Source of the DNA: Podocnemis expansa
Taxonomy: Eukaryota; Chordata; Testudines; Podocnemididae
NCBI GenBank assembly: GCA_007922195.1
Contig: ML681989.1
Location: forward strand, 42,065,483 to 42,129,482
DNA: 64,000 nt
Direction: 5' to 3'
The translations under genes were made by a program, and so were the position numbers. This document shows, one piece after another, positions 1-11,239 of this stretch; the first letter of the stretch is position 1, and every line of letters starts with the position of its first letter. Under the pieces are notes generated by a model. It did no database searches. It was given only the letters and a program-made list of their open reading frames with translations, and was not told the DNA's origin.

Positions 1-112
1 TACAAAGTGGAATTATGCCCACAAAAGCTCATGTGAGAAATAAACTTGTTAGTCTTTAAGAAGTACCACACAATTCCTTGTTTGTTTTGCTGAAATAGGC
101 TAACATACGTAC
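1..112 (+). repeat. Hairpin repeat, 3' half (cut by window edge)
   Basis: This is the right half of the hairpin repeat family seen about ten times in the window. It reads CCCACAAAAGCTCATGTGAG, then TTGTTAGTCTTTAAG, then CCTTGTTTGTTTTGC, like the full copy at 32438-32646. The left half lies outside the window or is missing. It codes for nothing. A retroposon-like origin is inferred from other copies that have target-site duplications. Confidence 0.75.
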
Positions 113-357
113 CTCTCTGGAACCTAAGTAAATTGCATTTCAATATTGTTTGGCAGCACAATAAATAGTGATTAATTTCTTTAGTCACTTGATAGCCTTC
201 ATTTAAATAAGTAAATAGACCCAGATGTTAACTTAAACATTTATTTATTTAAATACTATTAATTTAATTAATATTTAATTTATTAATATAAATATTAAAT
301 AGATCCAAATAATAACTTCAAAATCTTGACTTTAAAAAAAGTGTTTCCATTTTTTAT

Positions 358-545
358 TTGTATTCACAGATTTAAAGGCCAAAAGGGACTATTAGATTAT
401 CTAGTCTCATCTCCTCTACCTCACAGGTTGCAGAGTTTCATCTAGTTGCTCCTATACTGAGTCCCAAAATGTTTTTGACTGAAGTATATCTTCCAGAATG
501 TTGTCCAATCTTTTATCTGCTTTTGATTTTGAACCTTTAACATTC
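358..545 (-). mobile_element. CR1 LINE 3' end, antisense fragment
   Basis: The plus strand carries the familiar complement of a CR1 tail: CACAGATTTAAAGGCCAAAAG, GGACTATTAGATTATCTAGTC, then a stretch matching the CR1 3' UTR up to about CTTCCAGAATGTTGTCC. CR1 copies are usually cut short at the 5' end, and this one keeps only about 190 bp. The assignment is by remembered family sequence. It is non-coding and old. Confidence 0.7.
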
Positions 546-1905
546 ATATTTTCAAGCATTTCTCTGGAATTGTGTGGGCTAGAAAATGTTATGTCCCACA
601 TAACATAACTTCAAAAGCTGAGCTCTACAAAAAAAATGTAAATATGTTGAGAGTAATGGTAAAATCATGAGACAAGAAGATTGGCTTTTTCCCCCTTTTT
701 AATGCAAAGTATTATAGGTAAAGGCTAATATTTTTAAATAAACAGTCTAATTCATATGACTCTAAATTGCACTGATTTTCAATCTCTTAAGTGTGATATA
801 CTTTTTTTTCCCTCCAGTTTTAACTTTTAGCTATAGTCATCAATATTATTCAGTGTCCGGCCCTCTTACTCCAGCCTTTTGGGTACAGTATGTGCTGCTA
901 CTGCAACTTTAGCATCATGCTTTAGTTCAGCCTTTGTGCTAAATTGTTTTGGCATGTCTCCAAAATGTTGTTGGCAGTGCAAGTGATAGAAGTAAATTAT
1001 CATTTTGAAAGCTTATGTATCAGTTGTATCTGAATGGAATTTCATGGACAAAGAAAAAGTACTTTTCTGGCCCGAAGTTTCTTTTACTGCCAAATTTCAA
1101 AAATCTATTGTTAATAGTGGAAGTCATACAGTTTCTCAGGAAAAAGGTTGCATGTATAATGGGGGGAATATTAAGTGACTTAAGTACAAGATTTGCTATT
1201 ACCTGCTTCACATTAATTGGTGGTTTTAGGACTCTGCTTGTTATGTTTCTATAGTCTGCTGAGCTGTTTGTGAAAGTTTAGAAATGTTTTCAATGAGCAG
1301 TGCTAAATGACTGGCAAACCTCAGAAAACTATGTAGGTGAATTTTGGATATAATTTTCCAGCTCTGTAATAGAGAACCAATGTGCCAAACTGTTATTTTG
1401 AAATCACTATTAGAAGTGGTGCTGGTATGAATAACATAAAAAATAACACCCCCATACAGGAAAGCTCTGGAAATACACACGTGTAGTGGATCTTCCCTCA
1501 TGTCACTGAATGTCACTAAAATAGAATTGAACAGTGAAATGTTTGGGAGAAACAACAGAAGCATCTGATTATTGGGAATTTTCTTAAAACACACAGACTG
1601 TAATGCATGAAACCCTTAGCAGAAATCAGGAAATTATAGCATCAACTTATTGCTCCTCAATATAGGGCATAATCCCGTTGGTTGAGCCATATGGATGGCA
1701 TCTGTGTCTGTACAGAGACTTTTTGACTGTTGCAGTTTTACATGGGCACATATCTATCTGTGTGGATTATCATGGAAGACTGGAGCTTAAGATTTGTGTG
1801 TGTCTATGTCAGTTTAATACTTTGCCTACAGAGTATGTAGGCAGTTCATATCACTAAGTGAATAAATCTAAAAAATAAAAATAATAATAATAAAAGACCT
1901 GTCAG
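546..1905. other. Unannotated AT-rich stretch
   Basis: No recognisable repeat, RNA gene or conserved reading frame is visible. The small ORFs on both strands overlap each other and resemble no protein family I know. A short (AAT)n run lies at 1879-1894. Confidence 0.6.
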
Positions 1906-1915
1906 TTCTTTACTG

Positions 1916-2008
1916 GGACAAAGTGGGATTTTTCTTCCATAAAAGCTCATGCAATAAATAAATTTGTTAGTCTTTAAAGGTGCCACAGGACTCCTTGTTT
2001 GTTTTCTC
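1916..2008 (+). repeat. Hairpin repeat, 3' half
   Basis: It contains GGGACAAAGTGGGATTT, AAAGCTCATGCAATAAATAA, TTTGTTAGTCTTTAAAGG and TGCCACAGGACTCCTTG in the order of the family's right half. The head (AAAGGGGTAGCC) is absent, so this is a truncated copy. I saw no clear flanking duplication. Confidence 0.78.
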
Positions 2009-2021
2009 AGTTTCTCGATTC

Positions 2022-4748
2022 TTTGTCACTATAATGGTTACAGAGGCTAAGTACTATATTTTCATGAGATAAAATTTCTGCTCAAGATTTTGTATGATGT
2101 TTAGGGTGTTGTATTGTCCTCTTTCTCAATCTGATAGACATTTTATTATATCATTACAATTAATGCAAATTACCTTAACATATTCCCAAGCATTAGTTAA
2201 AATCCTCTTGTAAAATCAATTAAAAATAGTGATCAGCACTTAATAGTGTCAACATTTAAAACCAAGCTCTTTAAAGCAATCAGTCAATCTTTTGAACCAT
2301 GGAAGTCCAACATGGGAAACTTAAATATCTCTTAAACTAAATCTATGGTTATTACTTAGTCCAGTTATTTTAATTAATTTTATTAAAGGGAAAGGCAGGG
2401 CAAACATATATTCTAACTTCATTGGTCGTGGCTTTGTCATGAGCCTTTGTGTTCATTGACACCTTAAAAACACAACTTTCTTCTAGTGTAGATGTGACTG
2501 TAGGGAATCTGAGACAAATCTTTAGCTGGCATAAATTGCCTGGGCTTCCCTGAAGTCAATAAAGCTAAACTGATTATTAGTAGCTAAGGATCTTGTCCTG
2601 AATGTCTGAAAATGGGCTGAGGATGCATATACCCTATTCTATCATGTCAGTAGAATATGTAGTAAATTGAAAGAGCTTTTTCCTTGGGATTAATTTTTAG
2701 TTACTTAGAAACACTCCCCCTGGATCCCTAACATTATTATACATCTGTTTTAAGCATTTAGTAAGGTGTGCAGTATATCAGAAAATATAAAAGTGTATCA
2801 CTTCAAACTAGCTCATTATAACAAAATTGTGCTTGCACGATTGCCTTGAGTTGTTGGAACTGAGCTAGCAGCAGCCTCACTCTTTTCAATTGTCTTACTC
2901 TTGAGTTGCTGAATGCCCTGTTTAATTGTTGATTATTTTAACTAATGTTGTATTGTTGTCTATGTTTCATTTTTTCTCTGTATACTATCTTCATTTTGAC
3001 TCTTCCATCTTTACTGTGATCATACTGCACTGGATTCTGATGCAGTCACAGTACAGCCCTCATTTGTTTTCTCTGGTTGTGGTCTGCTATTCAGAAGTTT
3101 TTTTGGTAATGTCTTGGATTGTTAATTCCTTCCATATTTCAATTCTAATTCTCCTTAAAGTTTAAATCTGCTATATGGTATTACTTCAATTTGTATTAAA
3201 TTGGGTAATACAATCTGAGTTTACTTAATTCAGATTCTCTATGTGCCTTGTGCAATATATTGTTTTCCATTTAGCAAGGTGGCAATTAATTTTATTATCT
3301 ATTCTAAATTGACTGTATTTTTATTTTTCAAAAATACATCTTTAATGTGTGCGCAGTCCCTTATTGGAGTATTTTCATCTGTGAGTGCACAGGTTCAAAG
3401 AGGCCAAAGTTAACAAATCTATATTTGCTCTATAAAAGATGAAAGCCCAATATTTGATCAGACAAAAGCTCCTAAAAACAGACTATTCCCACTGAATCCT
3501 TCCTGTTTCCTCCATCCACATTGACCATTGTGATAAATGTCTTGTTAAGTCACAATTCTGTTATTGCTGTACATCTTGACATCATAGTCCTGGGTTTTAT
3601 TGAAGATGAAAAGCATATTCTTTTACAATTGTTATTTTCTTTAAAATAGTAATGGTAGTCTAACAAAAAAATGAGAAACTGCAGTCTTCTGCCTGATTAG
3701 AAAATGGATTTGTTCGAAGGATTGATAGGGTGACAGATGTCTGCATCAAGGTGGTGTTATGGGTACTTTAATTTTTTTAATGGAATGATCGTTCTTAAAA
3801 AATTAATGCATTTTGTCATGCCATATTTAATTTTAAAAAAATACTGCTTAAGCATGAGGATTTCATTTGAAGAACCTATGCTAAGCTAGGTCTTTATTCC
3901 TCAAAAATGTATAGTTTATGTGTATGTTTTGCTAGTGAGAAATCTCTTAATGGATTCACAACTCTGCATCCAAGGAGCCAGCGCTAGATTCATGAGGCCG
4001 AAGCTGCATTTAAGCAGTCCTACAAAGTACTGATGCTATTTCCATGCCTAAGTCCTGTCAATTCATGTGGATGCTCAAGCTAGCCTACACAAAGGGTAAT
4101 TTTTTATCTAGAAGGATGCTAGCTTTGATGACAACACATCACAGTGGGCTTCAGTGCCATTGGCATAAGGAGGTGGAATGTCTGAGTTTTGCTGCAACCT
4201 GGCAGCAGACAAACAAGTTCTTACCTGTGGGTCATATTTTCAGAACATATAAACCCTGAAAATATTATCATGGATATGTTGCCCTCAATCAAATAATAGT
4301 AATAATAAAGGGACTTCTTGACATGAAATCTCATCTATTTTCTCTTGTGGCTTCTGCTAAATGGGGATAGCCAAAAATCACTTTTTATTAGTCACACTTA
4401 AAGAATATAAATATGCAGTAAATTAATGCACATGGAATTTTAGGATGAACTGTTTAACTGGGTATGAAATCCAGAATGATATGTGACTTCCATGTTGCAA
4501 AAGGTTGTTATTTAAGAGTGCAAAGAGGAATGTATTTTATATACTCTGTGGGTGTTTTTTTTTTCCTGATACAGTCACCTGAGGAAAAGATCTCTTCAAA
4601 TTTTCTTCAGTCACAGAAAGAAAATTTTCTTCTATTATTTTAGTTGTAGCGCATCATAGGCAAGACAAACTATGAGTGTCACATTTGACAAAACTATACA
4701 TTTAAGCCAGTCTGTTGACTTAGTCAAAGCCTTCCCTATTCCCATATA
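2022..4748. other. Unannotated AT-rich stretch
   Basis: About 2.7 kb with no element I can name. ORFs at 2926-3165 and 4044-4259 are short, low in complexity and show no known domain. I see no splice-site arrangement strong enough to claim an exon. Confidence 0.5.
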
Positions 4749-4749
4749 A

Positions 4750-5009
4750 GGCCAGATCTACTGGTATAACCATTCCAGTTAGTGGTATGATTTTGTGTTG
4801 ATTTTCTTTTAAACTAATTAGTTACACTTGTAAAATTCTAGTGTGGGCATATTGAATCACTACTGGTATAAAACCTCACTCTTTCTATTCAGGAATTTCT
4901 ATACCAATATAAAGTACCTTTATAATGCTCATAGCTGCATTTACACTGGGAGGCTTATCCTGTTTAAACTAATCTGGAATAAGTAAAACATTCTAATGTA
5001 GAAAAGCCC
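4750..5009. mobile_element. Possible Harbinger-like MITE
   Basis: The left end reads GGCCAGATCTACTGG. The complement of the right end reads GGGCTTTTCTACATTAG. These are imperfect inverted ends of the GGnnnnnTCTAC type shared by better copies in this window. The flanking triplets are TAA on the left and TTA on the right, a near match to the 3-bp duplication. The interior also has a MITE-like start at 4937 (GCATTTACACTGGG), so two small elements may be merged here. Confidence 0.4.
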
Positions 5010-5012
5010 TTA

Positions 5013-5880
5013 AAGAGGAGTCAGAAGTGAATTTCAAATTCTTACTTACCAGTCTGAGAAAAATTAAATGTAATGCAAATGTATATTACTTGCCAGTCTT
5101 CAGTCTTCCCCTTGTACTATCTTTCAAAAGGTTGAATGGCAGTCCTAGAGCACACTTCACTGCCCTCCCAGGAGGTGGTCCTGTGATGATAGCTATACGT
5201 TTCATCAGCTAGGAGTTATGAGTGGGTTTATGTGGAAAGGAATGATAAAGCACTAAAGTGGATTACATCAGCATAGTTTCAAAGTGTGCAGAGGACGCAT
5301 ATTTTTCTGATCCTTGCGCACTCCTGATAACTCAAACAAAAGAAAAAAAAACAAATTGTCATTAATGAATATAACTAGAAGAAAATTGATTTTAAAAATC
5401 CCATCTGAATCAAAATTTCCTCCAGGAAGCTAGGATATCTTGCCATTTGACTTGCTGTGATTTTTTTTTTTTTTTTAAGATGTATATACATGTAACTGTT
5501 TGATCTTGTTTCAAGAGGCAAATCCTGATGTAGGTCAATGTAGTTAAAATTCCGTAAATAAAATATGCTTCTTAGTATTTTGGAGAAATAAAAAGAATGG
5601 CCCAGCATATTAAACCCTCTGGAAGGACTTCAGGCTCTAATTCTTGATCAGTTTAAGTAAGTGGGTATGTATTTACACTAACAGGAAGAGAAACAAAACC
5701 AACCTAATTTTAAAAAATAAGAAACAAATATCTCTCTGGTAAAATAATATTTCAGAATACATAGAATGAAAATTGTAGACTAAGTAGTGGAGAGTTAATA
5801 TAACATAAATTAGAATCTGAATACTGTCAGAATGAGTTTTCTCTGGATTTTTTTTCCCTACAGGAAACATCAGTTTTTAT
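5013..5880. other. Unannotated stretch with poly(T)
   Basis: Nothing recognisable. It contains a 16-base T run at 5461-5476 that could be an old retroposon tail, but no body was identified beside it. Confidence 0.5.
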
Positions 5881-5889
5881 AAATATTAT

Positions 5890-6135
5890 TCAGGTCCATA
5901 ATGGAATTTCTGGAGGATAGAGCCTCTCAGAATTTCCTAGTATTAAGAGTACTCACTTGGGGTTCAGGAGATTCAACTTCTCCAGTGAGGCAGAACCTGG
6001 GTCTCCCATATCCCAGGTGGGCTCTGTTACTGCTGAGATATTGGGTATTTGGAATGGTATGCTTATGTAATTGGGGTGGTGTTGGTGAGAAAGAGTCTCA
6101 GGTTCATCCTGATGTGGAACAAAAACAGATTTTAA
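5890..6135. repeat. Foldback interspersed repeat, tRNA-SINE-like arms
   Basis: The left arm reads GTACTCACTTGGGGTTCAGG. It is followed by an inverted-looking arm, CTGGGTCTCCCATATCCCAG, ending in GATATTGGGTATTTGG. This matches a common turtle repeat made of two opposed tRNA-SINE-like arms (the 'acceptance of bags/ordered by list' type of assignment, from memory). The two ORFs that span it on opposite strands are a by-product of the inverted structure. Confidence 0.5.
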
Positions 6136-6139
6136 AGCC

Positions 6140-7088
6140 CACATTTTTTATTTTTTTTTAATGAAACAGGACTCTTGTTGTCCAGTCAGCTCTATATCTT
6201 ATCAAAGCCTACTTAAAAAAATTTGTGTTTATTTAATATGTATATTGCAGTAGCACCTAGAGGAAAATCAAATCAATCTGCTAGTCACTATGTGAACTGA
6301 AATAATATTTGTGATTTAAGTTATAGTAACAAAATATTTTCTCAAGCTCTTTCTAGGCTTTTGTAAATGTTGTTGTGTGTTCTAGACACAAGCCATGTAG
6401 TTGTTTTAGTAACATATATATTGCTGAATATTAGGCTCTCTGATCTGACAAGAGAGTCTATGATATGGAGATTTGGGTTTGTATAGTCAGTAAGATGACA
6501 GATAAAACATATACATGGAGACCAGTGAAACCTTAACATGGAAAGGCTTCTAGATAAAATTCAGTAAAATTCATACTATTTGCTCAGAAACTCTCCTCTT
6601 TGTAATGTGCTCAGAACTGTTGACCTTTTCTGGTATTGTTACATGAGGTAACAGGATAAAATGCTAGCTCTGAATTTCTGGGTTTCAACCAGAACTGATT
6701 ATTTAAGGGTAAACTGCAAAAGACAACTCAAAATAGCAGTTTTTTTAGAAACACTACTGCTAGGATGACAACCATGTGTGTATATGTGCATATATTTCAG
6801 AGGGATTTCTACTGCACAAGGCATTTAGCTGTCTTGCAACTATTAATCAGCACAGGTCTTAAAACAGCTGCTTTCAGATTAATTAGAGAGAATCCAGGAA
6901 ATAATTCAACTGAATGTAGCTCTCACGTAAGTGTGCTGAAGGCAATTAAGAGTAAGTATAGTCATTACTGAGATTATCAAGAAGTTATGCCAAAGGGCTA
7001 GAAAGTTACAAAACTATCTTCTGCTTTCTGTAGTTTTATATATACCATTAAATATAATGAGTAAGTAGAAATTTAAAAAAAAAATCAG
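6140..7088. other. Unannotated AT-rich stretch
   Basis: No gene, RNA or named repeat is visible. ORFs at 6342-6539 and 6765-6971 show no family resemblance. Confidence 0.5.
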
Positions 7089-7089
7089 A

Positions 7090-7966
7090 CTAAAAAGCTA
7101 TGGACAAATTTCTGATGCTACATATTTATCAAAGAGCTGAGAAAAAGAAGAGATGTAAAAGAAAACTGGAAGACATGCAGACAAGTGCTATTAGGATGAT
7201 CCAAGAAATAGAAAACCTGCCTTATGAGAGGACACTCAAAGACGTAGGCTTAATTAGCTTAACCAAATGAAAGTTAAGGGGAGGAGATATGATAACTATG
7301 TAGAAATATATCAGAGTCCTAAATACCAGAGAAAAAGAGGATTTTTTTGTATTCAGTACCAATCTAAACACAAAAATTAATGGATATAAACTGTCCATCA
7401 GGAAATTTTGATTTGAAATTAGATACAGGTTTGTATCCATCAGAGGAGTGAAGTTCTGGAATAGTCTTTCACAGGGAGCGGGGTGTGTGGGGGGAAGAAT
7501 CTAGCTAATTTCAAAACTGAAGTTGATAGATTAATGGAGGGGATGGTATAGTACAACAGCATAGTTTCTCAATAGACTGATCTTTTACCTCCTAGTTGTA
7601 GATATGCCAATGGGACGGCTGATGATGTTGGGTTCTGTGTTATTACAGAGACTTCTTTCTTGGGGGTCTGACTCATGAGTCTTGTTTACATGTTCAGGGA
7701 TTAATTGATCACCATGTTGGGTTCCTTCAGGGAAGATTGGAAAAGAATTGAGGGGGTTTTCCCTTTACTCTGTATCATGGGGCATAACTTAATTTCTGGT
7801 GGATTCTCTGTAACTTAGTCTTTAGATCATGATTAGAGATCTTTAATAACTTAGACATGGGTTAGAGGTTTATTGCAGACTAGGCTAGGTGAGATTCCGT
7901 GGTGTGCATTCCTCAGCATGTCATTGTAGATGAACATATTGATCCCTTCTGATCTTAGAATCTGCA
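7090..7966 (+). mobile_element. CR1 LINE, 3' UTR fragment
   Basis: This is a CR1 non-LTR retrotransposon tail in sense orientation. The order of landmarks fits the turtle CR1 3' region: CTTATGAGAGGACACTCAAAG, AGGCTTAATTAGCTTAACC, GGGGAGGAGATATGATAAC, ATCAGAGGAGTGAAGTTCTGG, GATTAATGGAGGGGATGG, then GATCCCTTCTGATCTTAGAA at the end. All reverse-transcriptase coding sequence is missing, as expected for a 5'-truncated copy. It is diverged and non-functional. The exact left edge is uncertain by about 50 bp. Confidence 0.88.
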
Positions 7967-8244
7967 AGATAAACTGAGATGCACCTGGTAGAAATGGGGA
8001 ATAGGAGAAACTTCACTGAACAGCCACACTTTCAGAATATCACAAAATGGAGTATGGAAGAATAAGAATTATGTTTATGAATAGGCTTTTTCAGAGTCAA
8101 AACTTTCAGCCACCTCTAATAGATGTTCAGACTTGGCTTCTTCATCCTCAAGGTTGTCCAGGTTCTTCCCCTGCCCTTTTCTAGTACAGGGATGCATGCC
8201 AGAGGCAATCAAATTAAACAGTTGACAATGTTGTAAAGGACACT

Positions 8245-8343
8245 AAACAAGGTTGAGTGGTTTATATGGTAGCCTGGTGCATGGGAGGCCTGGATTCAAT
8301 TCTCTACTCTGCTATAGACTTCCTGTGAATATGTTGGGGCAAC

Positions 8344-8345
<2 letters not shown>
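8245..8345 (+). repeat. MIR-like tRNA-derived SINE fragment
   Basis: GGTTGAGTGGTTTATATGG, then GGAGGCCTGGATTCAATTC and CTACTCTGCTATAGACTTCC, follow the head and core of MIR-type SINEs (box-B-like GGATTCAATTC). The sequence then runs straight into the GT microsatellite, so the 3' half is gone or displaced. Confidence 0.6.
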
Positions 8346-8346
<1 letters not shown>

Positions 8347-8421
<75 letters not shown>

Positions 8422-8429
8422 GGGGGGGG
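8347..8429. repeat. (GT)34 microsatellite with GA and G runs
   Basis: Thirty-four uninterrupted GT units run from 8347 to 8414, followed by GAGAGAG and a run of G. The Cys-Val and Thr-His ORFs crossing it on the two strands are artefacts of the dinucleotide repeat. Confidence 0.98.
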
Positions 8430-9055
8430 TTAATATTTTCATATCTCTCCAAAGAGATGGGAGGATAAATAAATTGCATGCTGAGGTGTCCAAATATTAG
8501 TTATGAGGGCCACATAAATATAAGAGATGCTGTGTCACCTTTGCTTAATTCTTGCCCTGATTCAACAGGCCTACATATAGCCAAGGAACAGAGTAACTTC
8601 AATAATGTCTATTATACCAGTCATTGCTGTCCACTCAAAGCTTTGATAAAACTATTCAGAATCTGCTAATGTATTCGTGATGACATTAGTATAGGTCATA
8701 TTCCAGAGAGAAGAAAAAGCTTGAATGCCTTTATTAGTAAACTAACAAGGAGATGTTATAAATTCCTGCATTTAAATATGTTGAGAATTTTCTCTGAATG
8801 GAAATTATTTATGGAATAGTTTTCTACAGTATGAATTGTCTTGGGCACTTTTATGTCAGTGGTATCAAAGTCTACCTGAGCACTCAACATGACAGACTGG
8901 AGAAAAATATTGCAAGGAAGATGCTAAATGGATAAAGTTGACAGATTTTTCACTACCATATAGTGAGGATGTTGTAATTAAGTTTCTCAAAGGCAGATAC
9001 TGTCAGTCGGAAGACTGCCAGCGTAGATACTTAATATTTTTTTTTACTCATACAC
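8430..9055. other. Unannotated stretch
   Basis: Nothing recognisable apart from low-complexity AT runs. Confidence 0.5.
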
Positions 9056-9056
9056 A

Positions 9057-9550
9057 TTGGTGCTGGTACTAGTACAGATTTCCTCTCTGATATGCCTCAG
9101 CTGTGTTTATGAGCATGAGGGTTGCTGGTGTCAGGCATGGGGGAATAAGGGGGGCACAAGCCCTGAGTCCCGGTGCCCCAAGTTCTGCCCTGACTGCCCT
9201 GAGCTCCCTCCATTAGGCCCTGGGCCACCATTGGCAGCAGGATCTGTTCCTGACTCTAGCTGGAGGACCAGGGATTGGTCCCTCAGCTGTAACAGGATCT
9301 AGCAGTCCCAGCACCAGCCAGAAACCTGGGGCTGCCAGATCTGGATCATGCCAAAGGCCGGATCAGGGTCTGGGAGCAGGGCCAATATGGCAAGGGGTAG
9401 GGCTGGTGGGGGTGGGGTGTTGGGCCCAGGTCCCATCCCAGAAAGCTTTTTCTGGGGGGTAGCGAAGCCCCTGTTTGTGAGGATTGATCTCTGAGGGAAT
9501 AGCTCAGACTTGATGCCACTCCTTGCCCTCTTCTAATGCTAGCACAGTCC
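9057..9550. repeat. GC-rich island, probable decayed DNA transposon
   Basis: A sharp jump in GC content against AT-rich flanks. It begins near TTGGTGCTGGTACTAG, and an inverted counterpart lies near 9304 (CAGTCCCAGCACCAGCC). This suggests a foldback or nested non-autonomous element. CpG is sparse, so a promoter CpG island is unlikely. The family was not identified, and the ORFs inside are unlike known proteins. Confidence 0.4.
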
Positions 9551-9559
9551 AATTATGAT

Positions 9560-10375
9560 ACAGGTTTGTGATGTGAACACCCAATTTTAGAAACTGAATT
9601 TACGTACTCATTTGAAATAGGCCACCAGATAGCTATGAGATTGTAACAGCTGCCAGTCACTATTGCCCTGGACTGGACTCTACAAATGAGATGAATTCCT
9701 CCTTTGCCAATGATGTTATTGGGAACATCACATCGTGACAAGCATAGAAAGAAATAGTCCTTCCTTATGATCTGTCTTCATTTTGCAAATATTATTTGCA
9801 TCTTGATATTCTACTAGTTCAGCTACTAATATGGCTTTTTTGTTTCATTGAGCTTTTTATTTTTTGTTCCTTTTCAGTTTTCTATCTTCTCTGTACACCA
9901 GCATCATGTTTCATATATTGGTTACACATGACGGTCAGAAAATTGTGTTTACCAACCATGTTTTTAGCACAGGGAATATACAGTTAGTTGCCGTGTCTTA
10001 ACAAAACCATTTGTGTTTTTTTCTAAGTGAAAAAGTGGTGGATTTAAACACATGTATTAGAACCTGAAAAATGTTTCCAACAAGAGATTATAACTATTTT
10101 AAACTACGTTGGCTGGGCTAACATTTTTTATGTAAGCAATCTGACCTTTTCAATTTGAAAGGTTTTAATGTGAATTGTGTTATAGATAAAAGTCTAGTTT
10201 ATTGTTCCTTTTTATACATCATGGGTAAGATTTGATAAAGCACTTCTAAGAGGTGTGATCCCAGAATTCCAAGAGGTTCTGGCTCCTCAGTAGCACCACC
10301 ATGTAATTTAAACTAAAGTAGGTGATCTGTGTTATAACAGCCTCCTGCAGAATACCCTGTTGTTTGCAGTACAAG
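9560..10375. other. Unannotated AT-rich stretch
   Basis: No identifiable gene or repeat. Confidence 0.5.
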
Positions 10376-10380
10376 TGTGA

Positions 10381-11235
10381 GGTCTGGTCTACACTGCAAA
10401 TTTAGGTTGACAGACAGATCCTTCTATTGACCACATACTGTATATGCATCCCCATAGCCAGGTCCCTTCCACTGACCTAACTCACTGGAATCATTGATGT
10501 CATTAATCTATCTCCATGAGAGACATACTGCTAAAATTAAAGTGGATGGATTGACGGAGAGATAGTTCAGACTTAGCATTGTGTAAATTGGCATTATTGG
10601 GCTCTAGGAAGTGTCTCCCACTGTTCTGTTGGACCACATTGGAGATTTTTCAATTATGCTGCGCAAGAACCATATATGCAGGAAAAAGCCCATCTCCCAA
10701 TCAAGCCCTGAGAAATTTTAAATTCCTACTCCCCCACCCCCATGAAGAACTCACCAGCACAGCTGATCATGGTGATTGAATACCTCAAATATGCTGTAGC
10801 ATGGAGTAGACCTGAGCTGTTGGATCTTATTAGTCTGTGACGAGAAGAGTCTGTTCAGATAAAGCTCTGATTCAGCAGAAGAAATGTATATATCTACAAA
10901 AGATCTTCTGAAGCATAGTGGAAAAGGGGAACAACAGGGACATGCAAAAGTGCTGTGTGAAAAACCAAAGACCAGAGGCAGGCATATAAAAAGACAGGGG
11001 AGGTAAACAGGTATTCTGATTTGGCACTAAAGACATGACGCTTCTACAGGGAATTTTGTGTGATTCTCCTTGGCAACTGTATCTCCCTTCCGGGAGTCTG
11101 AGTCCCAAGCCAATAATAATGAGACTGTGGACAAGAAAGGGAAGGAGGAGGAGAACAGGGAACAGGCAAATGTGGGAATCTATTCTTTCTGACAGCTGGG
11201 GGCTGTTTCTAACACCAGGGGCGGAATTTTCAGAA
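10381..11235 (+). mobile_element. Decayed Harbinger-type element
   Basis: The left end GGTCTGGTCTACACTGCAAA followed by TTTAGGTTGACAG matches the TIR style of turtle Harbinger elements (GGnCTGGTCTACACT). The interior holds the Myb/SANT-like pseudogene annotated separately. That protein is the accessory DNA-binding partner of Harbinger transposases. No DDE transposase ORF is visible and I could not fix the right end, which may lie beyond 11235. The assignment mixes sequence landmarks with remembered family structure. Confidence 0.6.
10790..11230 (+). pseudogene. Myb/SANT-like DNA-binding protein relic (Harbinger ORF)
   Basis: Read through its stops, the frame starting near 10799 gives AWSRPELLDLISL, then REESVQ, then a stretch resembling SRRNVYIYK. 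After a frame slip it gives KTKDQRQAYKKTGE and RFYREF, and finally LFLTP at 11213-11227. Order and spacing match the trihelix Myb/SANT-like domain of Harbinger-associated proteins (W at helix 1, the ELLDLI core, a basic helix with a KxxxLRxAY-like motif, a C-terminal LFLTP motif). In the living family this protein binds the transposon ends and carries the transposase to the nucleus. At least five in-frame stops and one or more frameshifts break it here. The 76-residue ORF at 11035-11265 covers only the LFLTP end. Confidence 0.72.
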
Positions 11236-11239
11236 AATC

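Noticed and set aside
8253..8493. Opposite-strand ORFs rich in Cys-Val and Thr-His
   Set aside because: They are translations of the (GT)34 microsatellite and carry no domain.
9495..9530. GGGAATAGCTCAGACTTG resembling a tRNA-SINE head
   Set aside because: Only box A resembles a tRNA; no box B or tail follows at the right spacing.
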